From Acidobacteriota bacterium (GTDB lineage Bacteria > Acidobacteriota > Polarisedimenticolia > QHYA01), in contig QHYA01000040.1 of assembly GCA_003223995.1 (NCBI GenBank), positions 1 to 41,655 on the forward strand: a DNA stretch of 41,655 bases. Direction: 5' to 3'. The notes beneath the pieces are model-generated. The model ran no database searches. It was not told the DNA's origin and saw only the letters and a list, made by a program, of their open reading frames with translations. The position numbers and the translations under genes were made by a program. This document shows positions 6,688 through 13,340 of the stretch, piece after piece. Position 1 is the stretch's first letter. Each line of letters opens with the position of its first letter.

Positions 6688-9228
6688 CTACTCGATGCGG
6701 TCCTTGGAGTTCGGTTCTGAAACGCTTCGAGCGGCGCGAATCACCAATGGTCCCGGCCCCGCCACAGCCCACGCCCTCAGGAGCCTGCCGTCGCTGGCGG
6801 CTCTGAGCATTCCGTCCGCGTCGCTTCGGAACACCCGCACTCCCGCGTCCTCGAGCCTCCGGAGGCCCTGCGCTCCGGGATGGCCCCAGGGGTTCGGGTT
6901 CCCGACGGAGATGAACCCCACGCACGGGGCCGACAGTTGAAGGAAGACGGGATCCAGCGAGCGGTCGCTGCCGTGATGGGGCACCTTCAGCAGCTCGCAG
7001 CGAAGCTGTGAGCTGGAGGCGGCCAGCCGGCGCTGCCCGGCTGCGTCCATGTCTCCTGTCAGAAGCCAGCGGCAGCGGCCGTGCTCGAGCCGCAGCACGA
7101 TCGAGCGTGCGTTGGGGTCGGACTGGGCGGCCGCGATGGCATCGGGCAGCAGCACCCTTGCCTTGACGCTGGCGCCGAGATCGAGAAGATCGCCGGCCGA
7201 CAGACCGATCACATCGACGCCTCTGCGTCCCGCCAGCAGCGTGAGGCCGGCGGCCAGAGGCGCCCGCTCCTCGACGGCCAAATACAGCCTCCCCGGCTGG
7301 AATTGCCGGATCACCGTGGCCATCCCGCCAGCGTGATCGGAGTGGGGATGGGTGACGAGAACGGCATCGAGCCGGCGCACGCCGAGGCGCCGCAGGCACG
7401 GTCCGACGATCGAATCGCCCGCATCGAAACGGCCCGGCGTGGCGGCGCCCGCGTCGATGAGCAGGCTCCCCCCCTCCGGTGTGCGCAGCAGCAGGCTGTC
7501 CCCTTGACCGACATCGATCAGGTCGAGACTCAGAAGACCGCGGTTCGGGGCGAGACCACCAGACGCTCGCCACGGTATCCGCCATGGCATGGATGAGGAG
7601 CCGACGCAGCCGGCGACCAGCAGCCATCCCGCAGCAAGGCCCGCTCGGCTCCTGCAACCGGGAGCGACACGCGAGCCCGCCAGCAGCCCGTAGTAGATAG
7701 CGACGGTGGCGGCGGGCGGAGGCGCGACGCGCAGAGTCATCGGCGGCCCTTCGGGGGCGAGACGGCAGATTGCCACGAGCAACCTGAGCAGCAGATCGAC
7801 GAAGGGTACGAGAGGGATCGAGAGAGGCTGCCACAGGGCGCCGAGCAGAGACAGCGCCCCCCCGGCAGCGACGATCGCCGTGCCGATCGGGACCGCCACG
7901 AGATTTGCAGCGATCGAGTACAGGCTGAGCCTGCCGAACCAGCAGGCGAGGATGGGCAGGGTCGCAGCCTGCGCCGCCACGCTCGCCTTGAAAAGCGAGA
8001 CGGCCCACCGTGTCAGGCTCATGGAGGAAACCGCTCCGGACGGGAGGAAGAGCAAGCCGGCAGTGGCGGCGAAGGAGAGCAGGAATCCGGCGTCGTGGAT
8101 CAGGCCCGGGGAGACGGCAAGGAGGATCAGGGCCGTCAGCGCGAGAAGCGAGAGCGGATCCGGGCGGCGCCCGCCGAGGCGCGACAGCAGATAGATCGAT
8201 GTCCCCGCCGCCGCCCGCAGAACCGAAGGCTCGGGGGCCGCTATGAGGCCGTAAAGCCCCGTGGTCGCAAGGGCGCAGGCGAGGCAGAGGCGGGGCCCTC
8301 CCCCCAGCATCCTGACGGCCACGTGGGCGAGGGTCGATGCCAGCACGACCTGGAGCCCGGAGATGGCCACGACGTGGGAAAGGCCGCTGTTGCGGAAGGC
8401 CTCCACGATCTCCTCGGGCACATCGAAAACCCCGCCGAGCAGGAATGCCTCCAGCAGACGCCCTCTCCCCTGTCTGTCTTTCCCCTCCCAGCCAGCCCGC
8501 AACGGCAGCACGAGGCGGCGCCGGATGGACGCGATGAGCCGCCAGCAGACGCACCCATCGGCATCGCCGAGATCCGTCACGAGCATCGCGCTGCGGAGCT
8601 GGACTCGGCCCCTTCTTCCGCTCCAGAGCAGCCTTTGCGCCCTGGGCACGATGCCGGGGTTGCCCGGTCCGGAGGAGCATCGCAGCGTCCCGAGGAGCTG
8701 CAACCTGCGCCCCGCCAGAGGCCAGAGGGCCGCTTTCTCGGTGCGGAGGACATCGACCTCGTAACGGCCTTCGATGGACCGGTCGCACCCGGCGATCTCC
8801 ACACGATCCGCTTCCAGATCGAACCGGTACCCGCTCGAAGTGGCCGCCGGATCCGAACGGCACCAGCCGGTCAGACGCACAGTTCGCCCGTCCAGGGGAT
8901 CCGGCTTCTCCGAGCCGGAGCGATCGACCCGGAAAAGGGCCTCCGTGGATCCACCGGCCGCCAGCCTTTGCGCCGCTGCCCCGCAGAGGAAAGCGGCGAG
9001 GGCACATGCGGCCAGGGAGAAGCTCTTCCCCTTTCCGGACGAGAGAGAGGCGACGGCCAGCAGGAGAAGCAGCGCAGCGAGGCTGGCGAGAAGGGGCTTT
9101 CCCGGGAGCCGGTAGTTCTCCGCGACGACCAGGCCGAGCAGCAATGGAGGCAGGAGGGCGATCGGGGGAGCCAGGAGCCTCCGTTCTCTGGCCGAAGGAG
9201 CGGAGGCGGATGTGTGGGGCGCTCGCAT
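6688..9228 (-). CDS. comEC: ComEC/Rec2 family DNA-uptake channel protein
   Basis: An inner-membrane protein of natural competence, thought to carry single-stranded DNA into the cell. At 846 residues it has the full three-part layout. An N-terminal hydrophobic DUF4131 region with an OB-like segment covers roughly residues 20-200. The polytopic Competence domain follows, with SHVVAISGLQVVL and a run of helices. A C-terminal metallo-beta-lactamase domain starts near DLIDVGQGDSLLL and contains the VTHPHSDHAGG metal-binding motif and KVPHHGS. The MBL domain probably degrades the non-transported strand. It stands alone here, and no comEA or pilin genes are adjacent. The large overlapping frame 6578-9271 is an Arg/Pro-rich shadow. 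Confidence 0.93.
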   Translation of the reverse strand: MRAPHTSASAPSARERRLLAPPIALLPPLLLGLVVAENYRLPGKPLLASLAALLLLLAVASLSSGKGKSFSLAACALAAFLCGAAAQRLAAGGSTEALFRVDRSGSEKPDPLDGRTVRLTGWCRSDPAATSSGYRFDLEADRVEIAGCDRSIEGRYEVDVLRTEKAALWPLAGRRLQLLGTLRCSSGPGNPGIVPRAQRLLWSGRRGRVQLRSAMLVTDLGDADGCVCWRLIASIRRRLVLPLRAGWEGKDRQGRGRLLEAFLLGGVFDVPEEIVEAFRNSGLSHVVAISGLQVVLASTLAHVAVRMLGGGPRLCLACALATTGLYGLIAAPEPSVLRAAAGTSIYLLSRLGGRRPDPLSLLALTALILLAVSPGLIHDAGFLLSFAATAGLLFLPSGAVSSMSLTRWAVSLFKASVAAQAATLPILACWFGRLSLYSIAANLVAVPIGTAIVAAGGALSLLGALWQPLSIPLVPFVDLLLRLLVAICRLAPEGPPMTLRVAPPPAATVAIYYGLLAGSRVAPGCRSRAGLAAGWLLVAGCVGSSSMPWRIPWRASGGLAPNRGLLSLDLIDVGQGDSLLLRTPEGGSLLIDAGAATPGRFDAGDSIVGPCLRRLGVRRLDAVLVTHPHSDHAGGMATVIRQFQPGRLYLAVEERAPLAAGLTLLAGRRGVDVIGLSAGDLLDLGASVKARVLLPDAIAAAQSDPNARSIVLRLEHGRCRWLLTGDMDAAGQRRLAASSSQLRCELLKVPHHGSDRSLDPVFLQLSAPCVGFISVGNPNPWGHPGAQGLRRLEDAGVRVFRSDADGMLRAASDGRLLRAWAVAGPGPLVIRAARSVSEPNSKDRIE

Positions 9229-9317
9229 GCCGAAGAGAGAGTGTCTCCGGGCACGAGCCGTTCAGAGCCACGCGGTCGTCCGGCGAGTTGCTGCCGGGAG
9301 AAGTGGAGTCAGCAGGT

Positions 9318-9354
9318 CTTCTCCCGGTGGAGAAGCCTTAGCGCCTCAGCGCTA
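9318..9354. other. Two adjacent short hairpins between comEC and the PIN remnant
   Basis: CTTCTCC-CGGT-GGAGAAG (9318-9335) has a 7-bp stem and a 4-base loop. TAGCGC-CTCA-GCGCTA (9339-9354) has a 6-bp stem. There is no T-run on either strand, so they are not classical terminators. They may be leftovers of a mobile piece or attenuate read-through from the toxin remnant into comEC. Confidence 0.4.
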
Positions 9355-9402
9355 CTCGTGCCTCAGTCTTGAGCCCAGAGGGCGCGAACGCTCGGCCGGA
9401 CC

Positions 9403-9495
9403 TCAGACCTCGAGAATCGCCAAGGCCTTGTCACGCCCCTCCTCCTCGTCAACGAACCACTTGACGACCACCGACGCGTCGAGAACGTGAATCAA
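9403..9495 (-). pseudogene. Truncated PIN-domain (VapC-like) toxin
   Basis: The frame opens with a TTG that overlaps the antitoxin stop (TTGA) and reads LIHVLDASVVVKWFVDEEEG, the N-terminal strand and first catalytic Asp of a PIN-domain ribonuclease. A TGA ends it after 30 residues; intact VapC toxins are about 130. None of the other frames before comEC gives a credible continuation with the remaining PIN acidic residues. The toxin therefore looks deleted while its antitoxin survives. Most likely it is a decayed vapBC-type module. A split real gene caused by missing sequence is the alternative, given the other damaged genes in this window. Confidence 0.75.
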
Positions 9496-9767
9496 GAGGA
9501 TCCTCGGCCACGATCGCCGTAGCGCAAGCGGCGAAGTTCGACCACGGTGTCGCGAACGGCGGGTAGTGCGGACTCTCGGATCTCCTTGACCAGCTCGTCG
9601 CGCAGGGCCTTCTCTTGAAGATCGAGGAAGCGACGATACAAGGCCAGGGGAAGAAGAACGGCCCGTGGCTTTCGGCCCTTCTCGACGATGACCGGCTCCT
9701 GCTCCTTGTCGAGACGGTCGAGGATCGAGCCCAGGTGGTTGCGCAGCTCGAGGGAGGTGACTTTCAT
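9492..9767 (-). CDS. Phd/YefM-type antitoxin
   Basis: A 91-residue antitoxin of the type II toxin-antitoxin class. The N-terminus MKVTSLELRNHLGSILDRL and the following PVIVEKGRKPRAVLLPLALYRR match the Phd/YefM DNA-binding fold, which usually represses its own operon. The basic tail (RRLRYGDRGRGSS) would be the toxin-binding part. The ATG at 9767 follows GGAAGTAGGATCTACCA. It is coupled by stop/start overlap to a truncated PIN toxin, so it is now effectively an orphan antitoxin. Two inverted repeats lie just upstream and could be its operators. Confidence 0.85.
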   Translation of the reverse strand: MKVTSLELRNHLGSILDRLDKEQEPVIVEKGRKPRAVLLPLALYRRFLDLQEKALRDELVKEIRESALPAVRDTVVELRRLRYGDRGRGSS

Positions 9768-9785
9768 TGGTAGATCCTACTTCCA

Positions 9786-9807
9786 CCCGCCAGGCTGGCG
9801 GGTTTCT
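9786..9807. promoter_or_regulatory. Perfect 7-3-7 inverted repeat upstream of the antitoxin
   Basis: CCCGCCA-GGC-TGGCGGG (9786-9802) followed by TTTCT on the plus strand. Read as plus-strand RNA it resembles an intrinsic terminator, although no clear plus-strand gene ends here. It begins 19 bases before the antitoxin ATG, so it could equally be the operator bound by the antitoxin, as in other Phd/VapB operons. Confidence 0.5.
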
Positions 9808-9826
9808 GCACGATCTGCATGGAGCG

Positions 9827-9842
9827 CATAAACTCCTTTATG
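9827..9842. promoter_or_regulatory. Second inverted repeat (6-4-6), possible antitoxin operator
   Basis: CATAAA-CTCC-TTTATG is an A/T-rich perfect inverted repeat centred about 67 bases upstream of the antitoxin ATG, where the promoter should be. Position and symmetry fit an autoregulatory operator. The stem is short and this is inference. Confidence 0.4.
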
Positions 9843-9850
9843 TCCGAAAT

Positions 9851-9991
9851 CTAGAAGACTTGTGGCAAAGCAACATCTAGGCCGTCGAGGTCGATGACGA
9901 TCGTGAAAACCGGTTCAGTGGGAGAATCGGCGCTACCCTGAACCTGCTTGAAAGCGGTGATGTAAGCGAGTTGCGGATCGTAGATGTTCAT
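9851..9991 (-). CDS. Possible small hypothetical protein
   Basis: A 46-residue frame beginning MNIYDPQLAYITAFKQV and ending DLDGLDVALPQVF. Its composition is protein-like (acidic, few Arg), unlike the shadow ORFs of the window. The ATG at 9991 is preceded by AAGGACGATCG, a fair ribosome-binding site. The same frame remains open to 10138, so a longer product of 76-95 residues is possible. I do not recognise it. It sits in the lower-GC patch beside the antitoxin and may be a fragment of an accessory gene. Confidence 0.35.
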   Translation of the reverse strand: MNIYDPQLAYITAFKQVQGSADSPTEPVFTIVIDLDGLDVALPQVF

Positions 9992-10204
9992 CGATCGTCC
10001 TTGCTCTGCATCAAGGTTACCATTGTCCACCACCAGGTGTGCGAGCTCGACAGATCTCCCCGGTGGAGCAGGGGTGTCCATCTTCCAGGGACAGCGATCC
10101 GGTGCAGGGCAACCAGATCGGCTGAGCCTTGGCTTCACCCACGAGGGGGATCATCGCTACTGGCCAAGCTGCGCCCGCTCCGCTGTGATGAGAGGGGATG
10201 TGAC

Positions 10205-11010
10205 CTACTCGAGAAGAAGCAGCAGTGACAAACGGCGCAGGCCGTGCCGATCGCGCAGCCGGTTCTCCACTGCCCGCGCGAGCGTCTGATCGTAGATGGA
10301 GGAGGACATGTGCTTCCGATGGGAAGCCAGCCGCTCCAGGGCCTGCTGCCGGGCTGCGGCCAGATCGCTCTCGGAGGATTCCCCGAGCAGGATGGCGCCG
10401 ATCTCCTGATCGGCCTGGACGAGCCGGGACTCGATCGCGCGGTGGGCCTCGGCGGCCTGCTTTCTGGAGCGCCTCCGGCCTCCAGCCCGACCTCCCATCC
10501 TGAGGCGCGTCCAGCGGTCGGGAGCCCTGCTCCCCGGAGCAGGTCCTCGGCGATCCCTTCCAGTTCCAGTGAGATCCCCTGGAAGCGCTCCGCCCCCTTC
10601 TCTCCGAGAACCGCCACCGCACGGCGGAGCTTCAGTACCTCCGCTCTCAAAGCATCGGCAAGGCGCTGCCGCTCTTCCGCGCCGCTGCCCGCGTTACCTC
10701 CCCCGTCCGAGTCGCCGGAGAAGGCGCGCCCCGCAGCGAGGCGCGAACCGCGGTCTTCCCACAGGTCCTCTACCGCCGGCCGGCAGAGCGACAGCGAGCG
10801 AACTCTGTGCGGCGTCCCCCTCTCTTCGCGGCGGTCGAAGACCTCGTCGATCCCGGCAATGACTAGAGAGAGAGGAATCCCCTGCTCGAACCAGGACATC
10901 ACGAGCGCCCAGTCGCGGGGGGAGACGAGGAGCGGCGACCCCCGCCGCTTCAGGAAATGACGCTCGACCTCGCGGAGGTAGCGTTTTTCGTCCGCGGAGA
11001 CGGAGACCAT
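10205..11010 (-). pseudogene. Hypothetical protein, split by a -1 frame change
   Basis: Translation starts at the ATG at 11010, which overlaps the coaX stop (TGATG). The first frame reads as a soluble helical protein (RDWALVMSWFEQGIPLSLVI, then a coiled-coil-like RAEVLKLRRAVAVLGEKG) and becomes Pro/Arg-rich near 10470. In the -1 frame a convincing helical tail follows (AAEAHRAIESRLVQADQEIG) and ends with RDRHGLRRLSLLLLLE. The two parts join naturally into a protein of about 265 residues if one base is added near 10455-10480 (around GCTCCAGAAAGC). The function is unknown. Such proteins with a DWALxxxWxxxGIPLxxV motif occur next to cofactor genes in Acidobacteria, as far as I recall. Either a real frameshift or a base-call error is possible. 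Confidence 0.7.
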
Positions 11011-11774
11011 CAGAGGTTCTTGTTGTAGACAAGCCGCAGCCCTTCGAGGGTGAGCGAGGGGTCGAACTCGTCCACGAAGGGCAACTCTCCCGCGAGCACC
11101 TGGGAGAGGCCGCCTGTCGCCACGACCCGCGCGGACTCGCCCAGCTCCGCTCGGACCCTTTGCACGATCCCCTCGACCAGTCCGGCATAGCCGAAATAAA
11201 GCCCCGACTGCATGCTGTGAACAGTGTTCCGCCCGATGACCCTCGGGGGCTTCCGGAACGCCACCCACGGCAGGCGCGCGGCGCGAGCGAAGAGCGCTTC
11301 CGCCGATACCCCGAGGCCGGGGGCGATGGCCCCGCCGAGGTACTCCCCGCGCGCCGAGATCACGTCGAAGGTCGTCGCGGTGCCGAAGTCGATGACGATG
11401 ACGGGGCCGCCGAAACGAGCGTAGGCGGCGACGCCGTTGACGATGCGGTCCGCGCCGACCTCGTGGGGATTGTCGGTGAGAACCGGCATGCCGGTTTTCA
11501 CTCCCGGTTCGATGAAAAGCGCCTGCCGGCCGAAATGCGTCCTGGCCATCTCCTCCAGCACGGGGTTGAGGGGAGGGACGACGGACGAGATCACGATCGC
11601 ATCGATCGACTTCACCTCGATGCCTGCCAGACCGAACAGACCCTGGATGAGCACTGCGTACTCGTCCACCGTACGCGCCTGCGCCGTCGAGAGGCGCCAC
11701 TCGGCGAGCCGCCGCACCCCCTCGTAAACGCCGATCATCGTCGTCGTGTTGCCGACGTCCATCACGAGAAGCAT
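11010..11774 (-). CDS. coaX: Type III pantothenate kinase
   Basis: Catalyses the ATP-dependent first step of coenzyme A synthesis, pantothenate to 4'-phosphopantothenate, in the cytoplasm. It is 254 residues, typical for CoaX. Visible motifs are the N-terminal phosphate-binding loop VMDVGNTTTMIGVYEG, PHEVGADRIVNGVAAY, VIDFGTATTFDVI with the catalytic Asp, GGAIAPGL and VATGGLS near the end. The ATG at 11774 follows GGCAGGAGGCAGC, a strong ribosome-binding site. It lies immediately after birA, a pairing seen in many bacteria, and is coupled to the next, frame-broken gene. Confidence 0.95.
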   Translation of the reverse strand: MLLVMDVGNTTTMIGVYEGVRRLAEWRLSTAQARTVDEYAVLIQGLFGLAGIEVKSIDAIVISSVVPPLNPVLEEMARTHFGRQALFIEPGVKTGMPVLTDNPHEVGADRIVNGVAAYARFGGPVIVIDFGTATTFDVISARGEYLGGAIAPGLGVSAEALFARAARLPWVAFRKPPRVIGRNTVHSMQSGLYFGYAGLVEGIVQRVRAELGESARVVATGGLSQVLAGELPFVDEFDPSLTLEGLRLVYNKNL

Positions 11775-11798
11775 GCTGCCTCCTGCCGTATGCTGATC

Positions 11799-12461
11799 TC
11801 AGAGCCTTCTCCACATTTCCAGGAGGGGCGCGGTCCCCTCACGCTTTCCGAGGAGGGTCAGCTCATCGAGACGGTCGAGCAGCCGGGCGCAGAGCAGAGT
11901 GACATCCGCCCGATCTTCCCCGAGCGCCATGGCAAGAGACGTCGCGTTGGGGGCGTTCTCCGGCGGAAGGTCCGCAGCGGTATGCGAGACGTTCAGGCCG
12001 CAGCCGATCAGCACGGCGCGGATTCTCTCCCCCTCCATCCGGCCCTCCACGAGCAACCCGCCCACTTTCCGTCCGGAGATGACCAGGTCGTTCGGCCACT
12101 TGATCTCGGCCGGGACGTCGAGGCTCCTGACGGCCTCGCAAGCCGCAACTGCGGCTCCCAGCGAGTAGAGAACGAGGCTCCCAGGACTATCGGGACGCAG
12201 CAGCGCCGAGAAGTAGAGGCCGAGGCCCGGAGGGGAATGCCATGAGCGGCCGTGCCGGCCGCGTCCCGCCGTCTGCTCACGCGCGATGACGACGGACCCC
12301 TCGGGCGCCCCCTGCCTTTCGAGGGAGTCGAGGAGCTGCTGGGTCGAGCCGACGCTCTCGATGCAGCGGATCTCCTTCCAGAGAGACCCGCCCGCCCCTC
12401 GTCCCCGCGAAAGCCGATCGAGTGCGGCCCGCAGTTTTTCCCGGACGATCCTCCCGTCCAT
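11799..12461 (-). CDS. birA: Biotin--[acetyl-CoA carboxylase] ligase, lacking C-terminal domain
   Basis: Activates biotin to biotinyl-AMP and transfers it to the carboxyl carrier protein. The catalytic domain is complete: SVGSTQQLLDSL, the biotin/ATP loop TAGRGRHGRSWHSP, KWPNDLVISGRKVGGLLVE and GCGLNVSH. There is no N-terminal helix-turn-helix, so it is a non-regulatory (class I) enzyme. The protein ends at EMWRRL, exactly where the SH3-like C-terminal domain of about 45 residues normally begins, and only 24 bases separate the stop from coaX. That domain helps ATP binding and carrier-protein recognition in E. coli BirA, so the loss is notable. The start is the second of two ATGs, placed 6 bases after GAGGGG and overlapping the nadC stop. 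Confidence 0.85.
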   Translation of the reverse strand: MDGRIVREKLRAALDRLSRGRGAGGSLWKEIRCIESVGSTQQLLDSLERQGAPEGSVVIAREQTAGRGRHGRSWHSPPGLGLYFSALLRPDSPGSLVLYSLGAAVAACEAVRSLDVPAEIKWPNDLVISGRKVGGLLVEGRMEGERIRAVLIGCGLNVSHTAADLPPENAPNATSLAMALGEDRADVTLLCARLLDRLDELTLLGKREGTAPLLEMWRRL

Positions 12462-13333
12462 CATCTGCCCCTCGCCGTCGTTTCCGCCTCGCCAACTCTC
12501 TCGATCTCCATCGTCAGGTCCGAAGCGGGAGCGGAATGCGTCAAACAGCCGAGTGAGAGGAAATCGGCCCCCGCCTCGGCGTAGGGACGCAGAAAGCCTG
12601 GTCTCAGGTTGCCGGAGCATTCGACCGCGGCGCGCCCTTTCGCGATGCGGACGCCCTCGGCGGCCTTCTCGGGCGTGAAATTGTCGAGCAGGATCCGCCC
12701 CGCCCCTGCCTCCAAGGCCTGCCTGAGCCCCTCGAGGTCCTCCACTTCGACCTCGATCTGCGGGCCTTGCAGGCCGGCCTCCTTCGCCCGCGCGACCGCC
12801 TCGGCGATGCCTCCGGCGAGACGGATGTGGTTGTCCTTGATCAGCACGGCGTCGTACAGCCCGAAGCGGTGGTTCGAAGCGCCGCCCGCGGCGACGGCGT
12901 GTTTCTCCAGCGCCCGCAGCGTGGGGGTCGTCTTGCGCGTGTCGAGCACGATCGCGCCCGTCCCGGAGACCTCACGGACGGCTTCGCGCGCCATGCTCGC
13001 GATCCCGCACAGCCGTTGAAGGAAGTTCAGGGCCGTCCTCTCACCGGCCAGTATGGGCCTTGCCGCACCTTCGACGCGCGCCAGGATCTCGCCCGCCTTC
13101 GCCTCCGTCCCCTCGGGCAAGGCGCTCCAGCCCAGCGAGGGATCAAGCGCCAGGAAGACCTCGCGCGCGATCTCGGTTCCGGCGACGACGAGCGCCTGGC
13201 GGCTGAGGATGCGCCCTCTGGCCCGCATGCCGGCAGGAATGACCGCCTCGCTGGTCACGTCCCCCTTCTCTCCGAGGTCTTCCCGGAGGGCGGCGCGGGC
13301 CAGGGCGCGCGCGGATTCGAGGTCCAGGGACAT
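12461..13333 (-). CDS. nadC: Nicotinate-nucleotide pyrophosphorylase (carboxylating)
   Basis: Quinolinate phosphoribosyltransferase, the step from quinolinate and PRPP to nicotinate mononucleotide in de novo NAD synthesis. It is 290 residues, full length. Motifs seen include REDLGEKGDVTSEAVI at the N-terminus, GERTALNFLQRLCGIA, the PRPP/quinolinate segment VLDTRKTTPTLRALEKHAV with GGASNHRFGLYDAVLIKDNH, and the C-terminal barrel strands EVEVEDL, LLDNF and LSLGCLTHSAPASDL. It lies 7 bases after valS and overlaps birA by the stop/start, so valS-nadC-birA-coaX forms one transcription unit. Confidence 0.96.
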   Translation of the reverse strand: MSLDLESARALARAALREDLGEKGDVTSEAVIPAGMRARGRILSRQALVVAGTEIAREVFLALDPSLGWSALPEGTEAKAGEILARVEGAARPILAGERTALNFLQRLCGIASMAREAVREVSGTGAIVLDTRKTTPTLRALEKHAVAAGGASNHRFGLYDAVLIKDNHIRLAGGIAEAVARAKEAGLQGPQIEVEVEDLEGLRQALEAGAGRILLDNFTPEKAAEGVRIAKGRAAVECSGNLRPGFLRPYAEAGADFLSLGCLTHSAPASDLTMEIERVGEAETTARGR

Positions 13334-13340
13334 GGGACGG

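Noticed and set aside
6676-6700. Repeated TCGATGCGG near the end of comEC
   Set aside because: A nine-base repeat in high-GC coding sequence is expected by chance.
6578-9271. 897-residue minus ORF
   Set aside because: Antiframe to comEC, full of Arg and Pro, with no conserved motifs.
10135-11814. 559-residue minus ORF
   Set aside because: Its first half is a shadow of coaX; only the part after 11010 is real, and it breaks near 10470.
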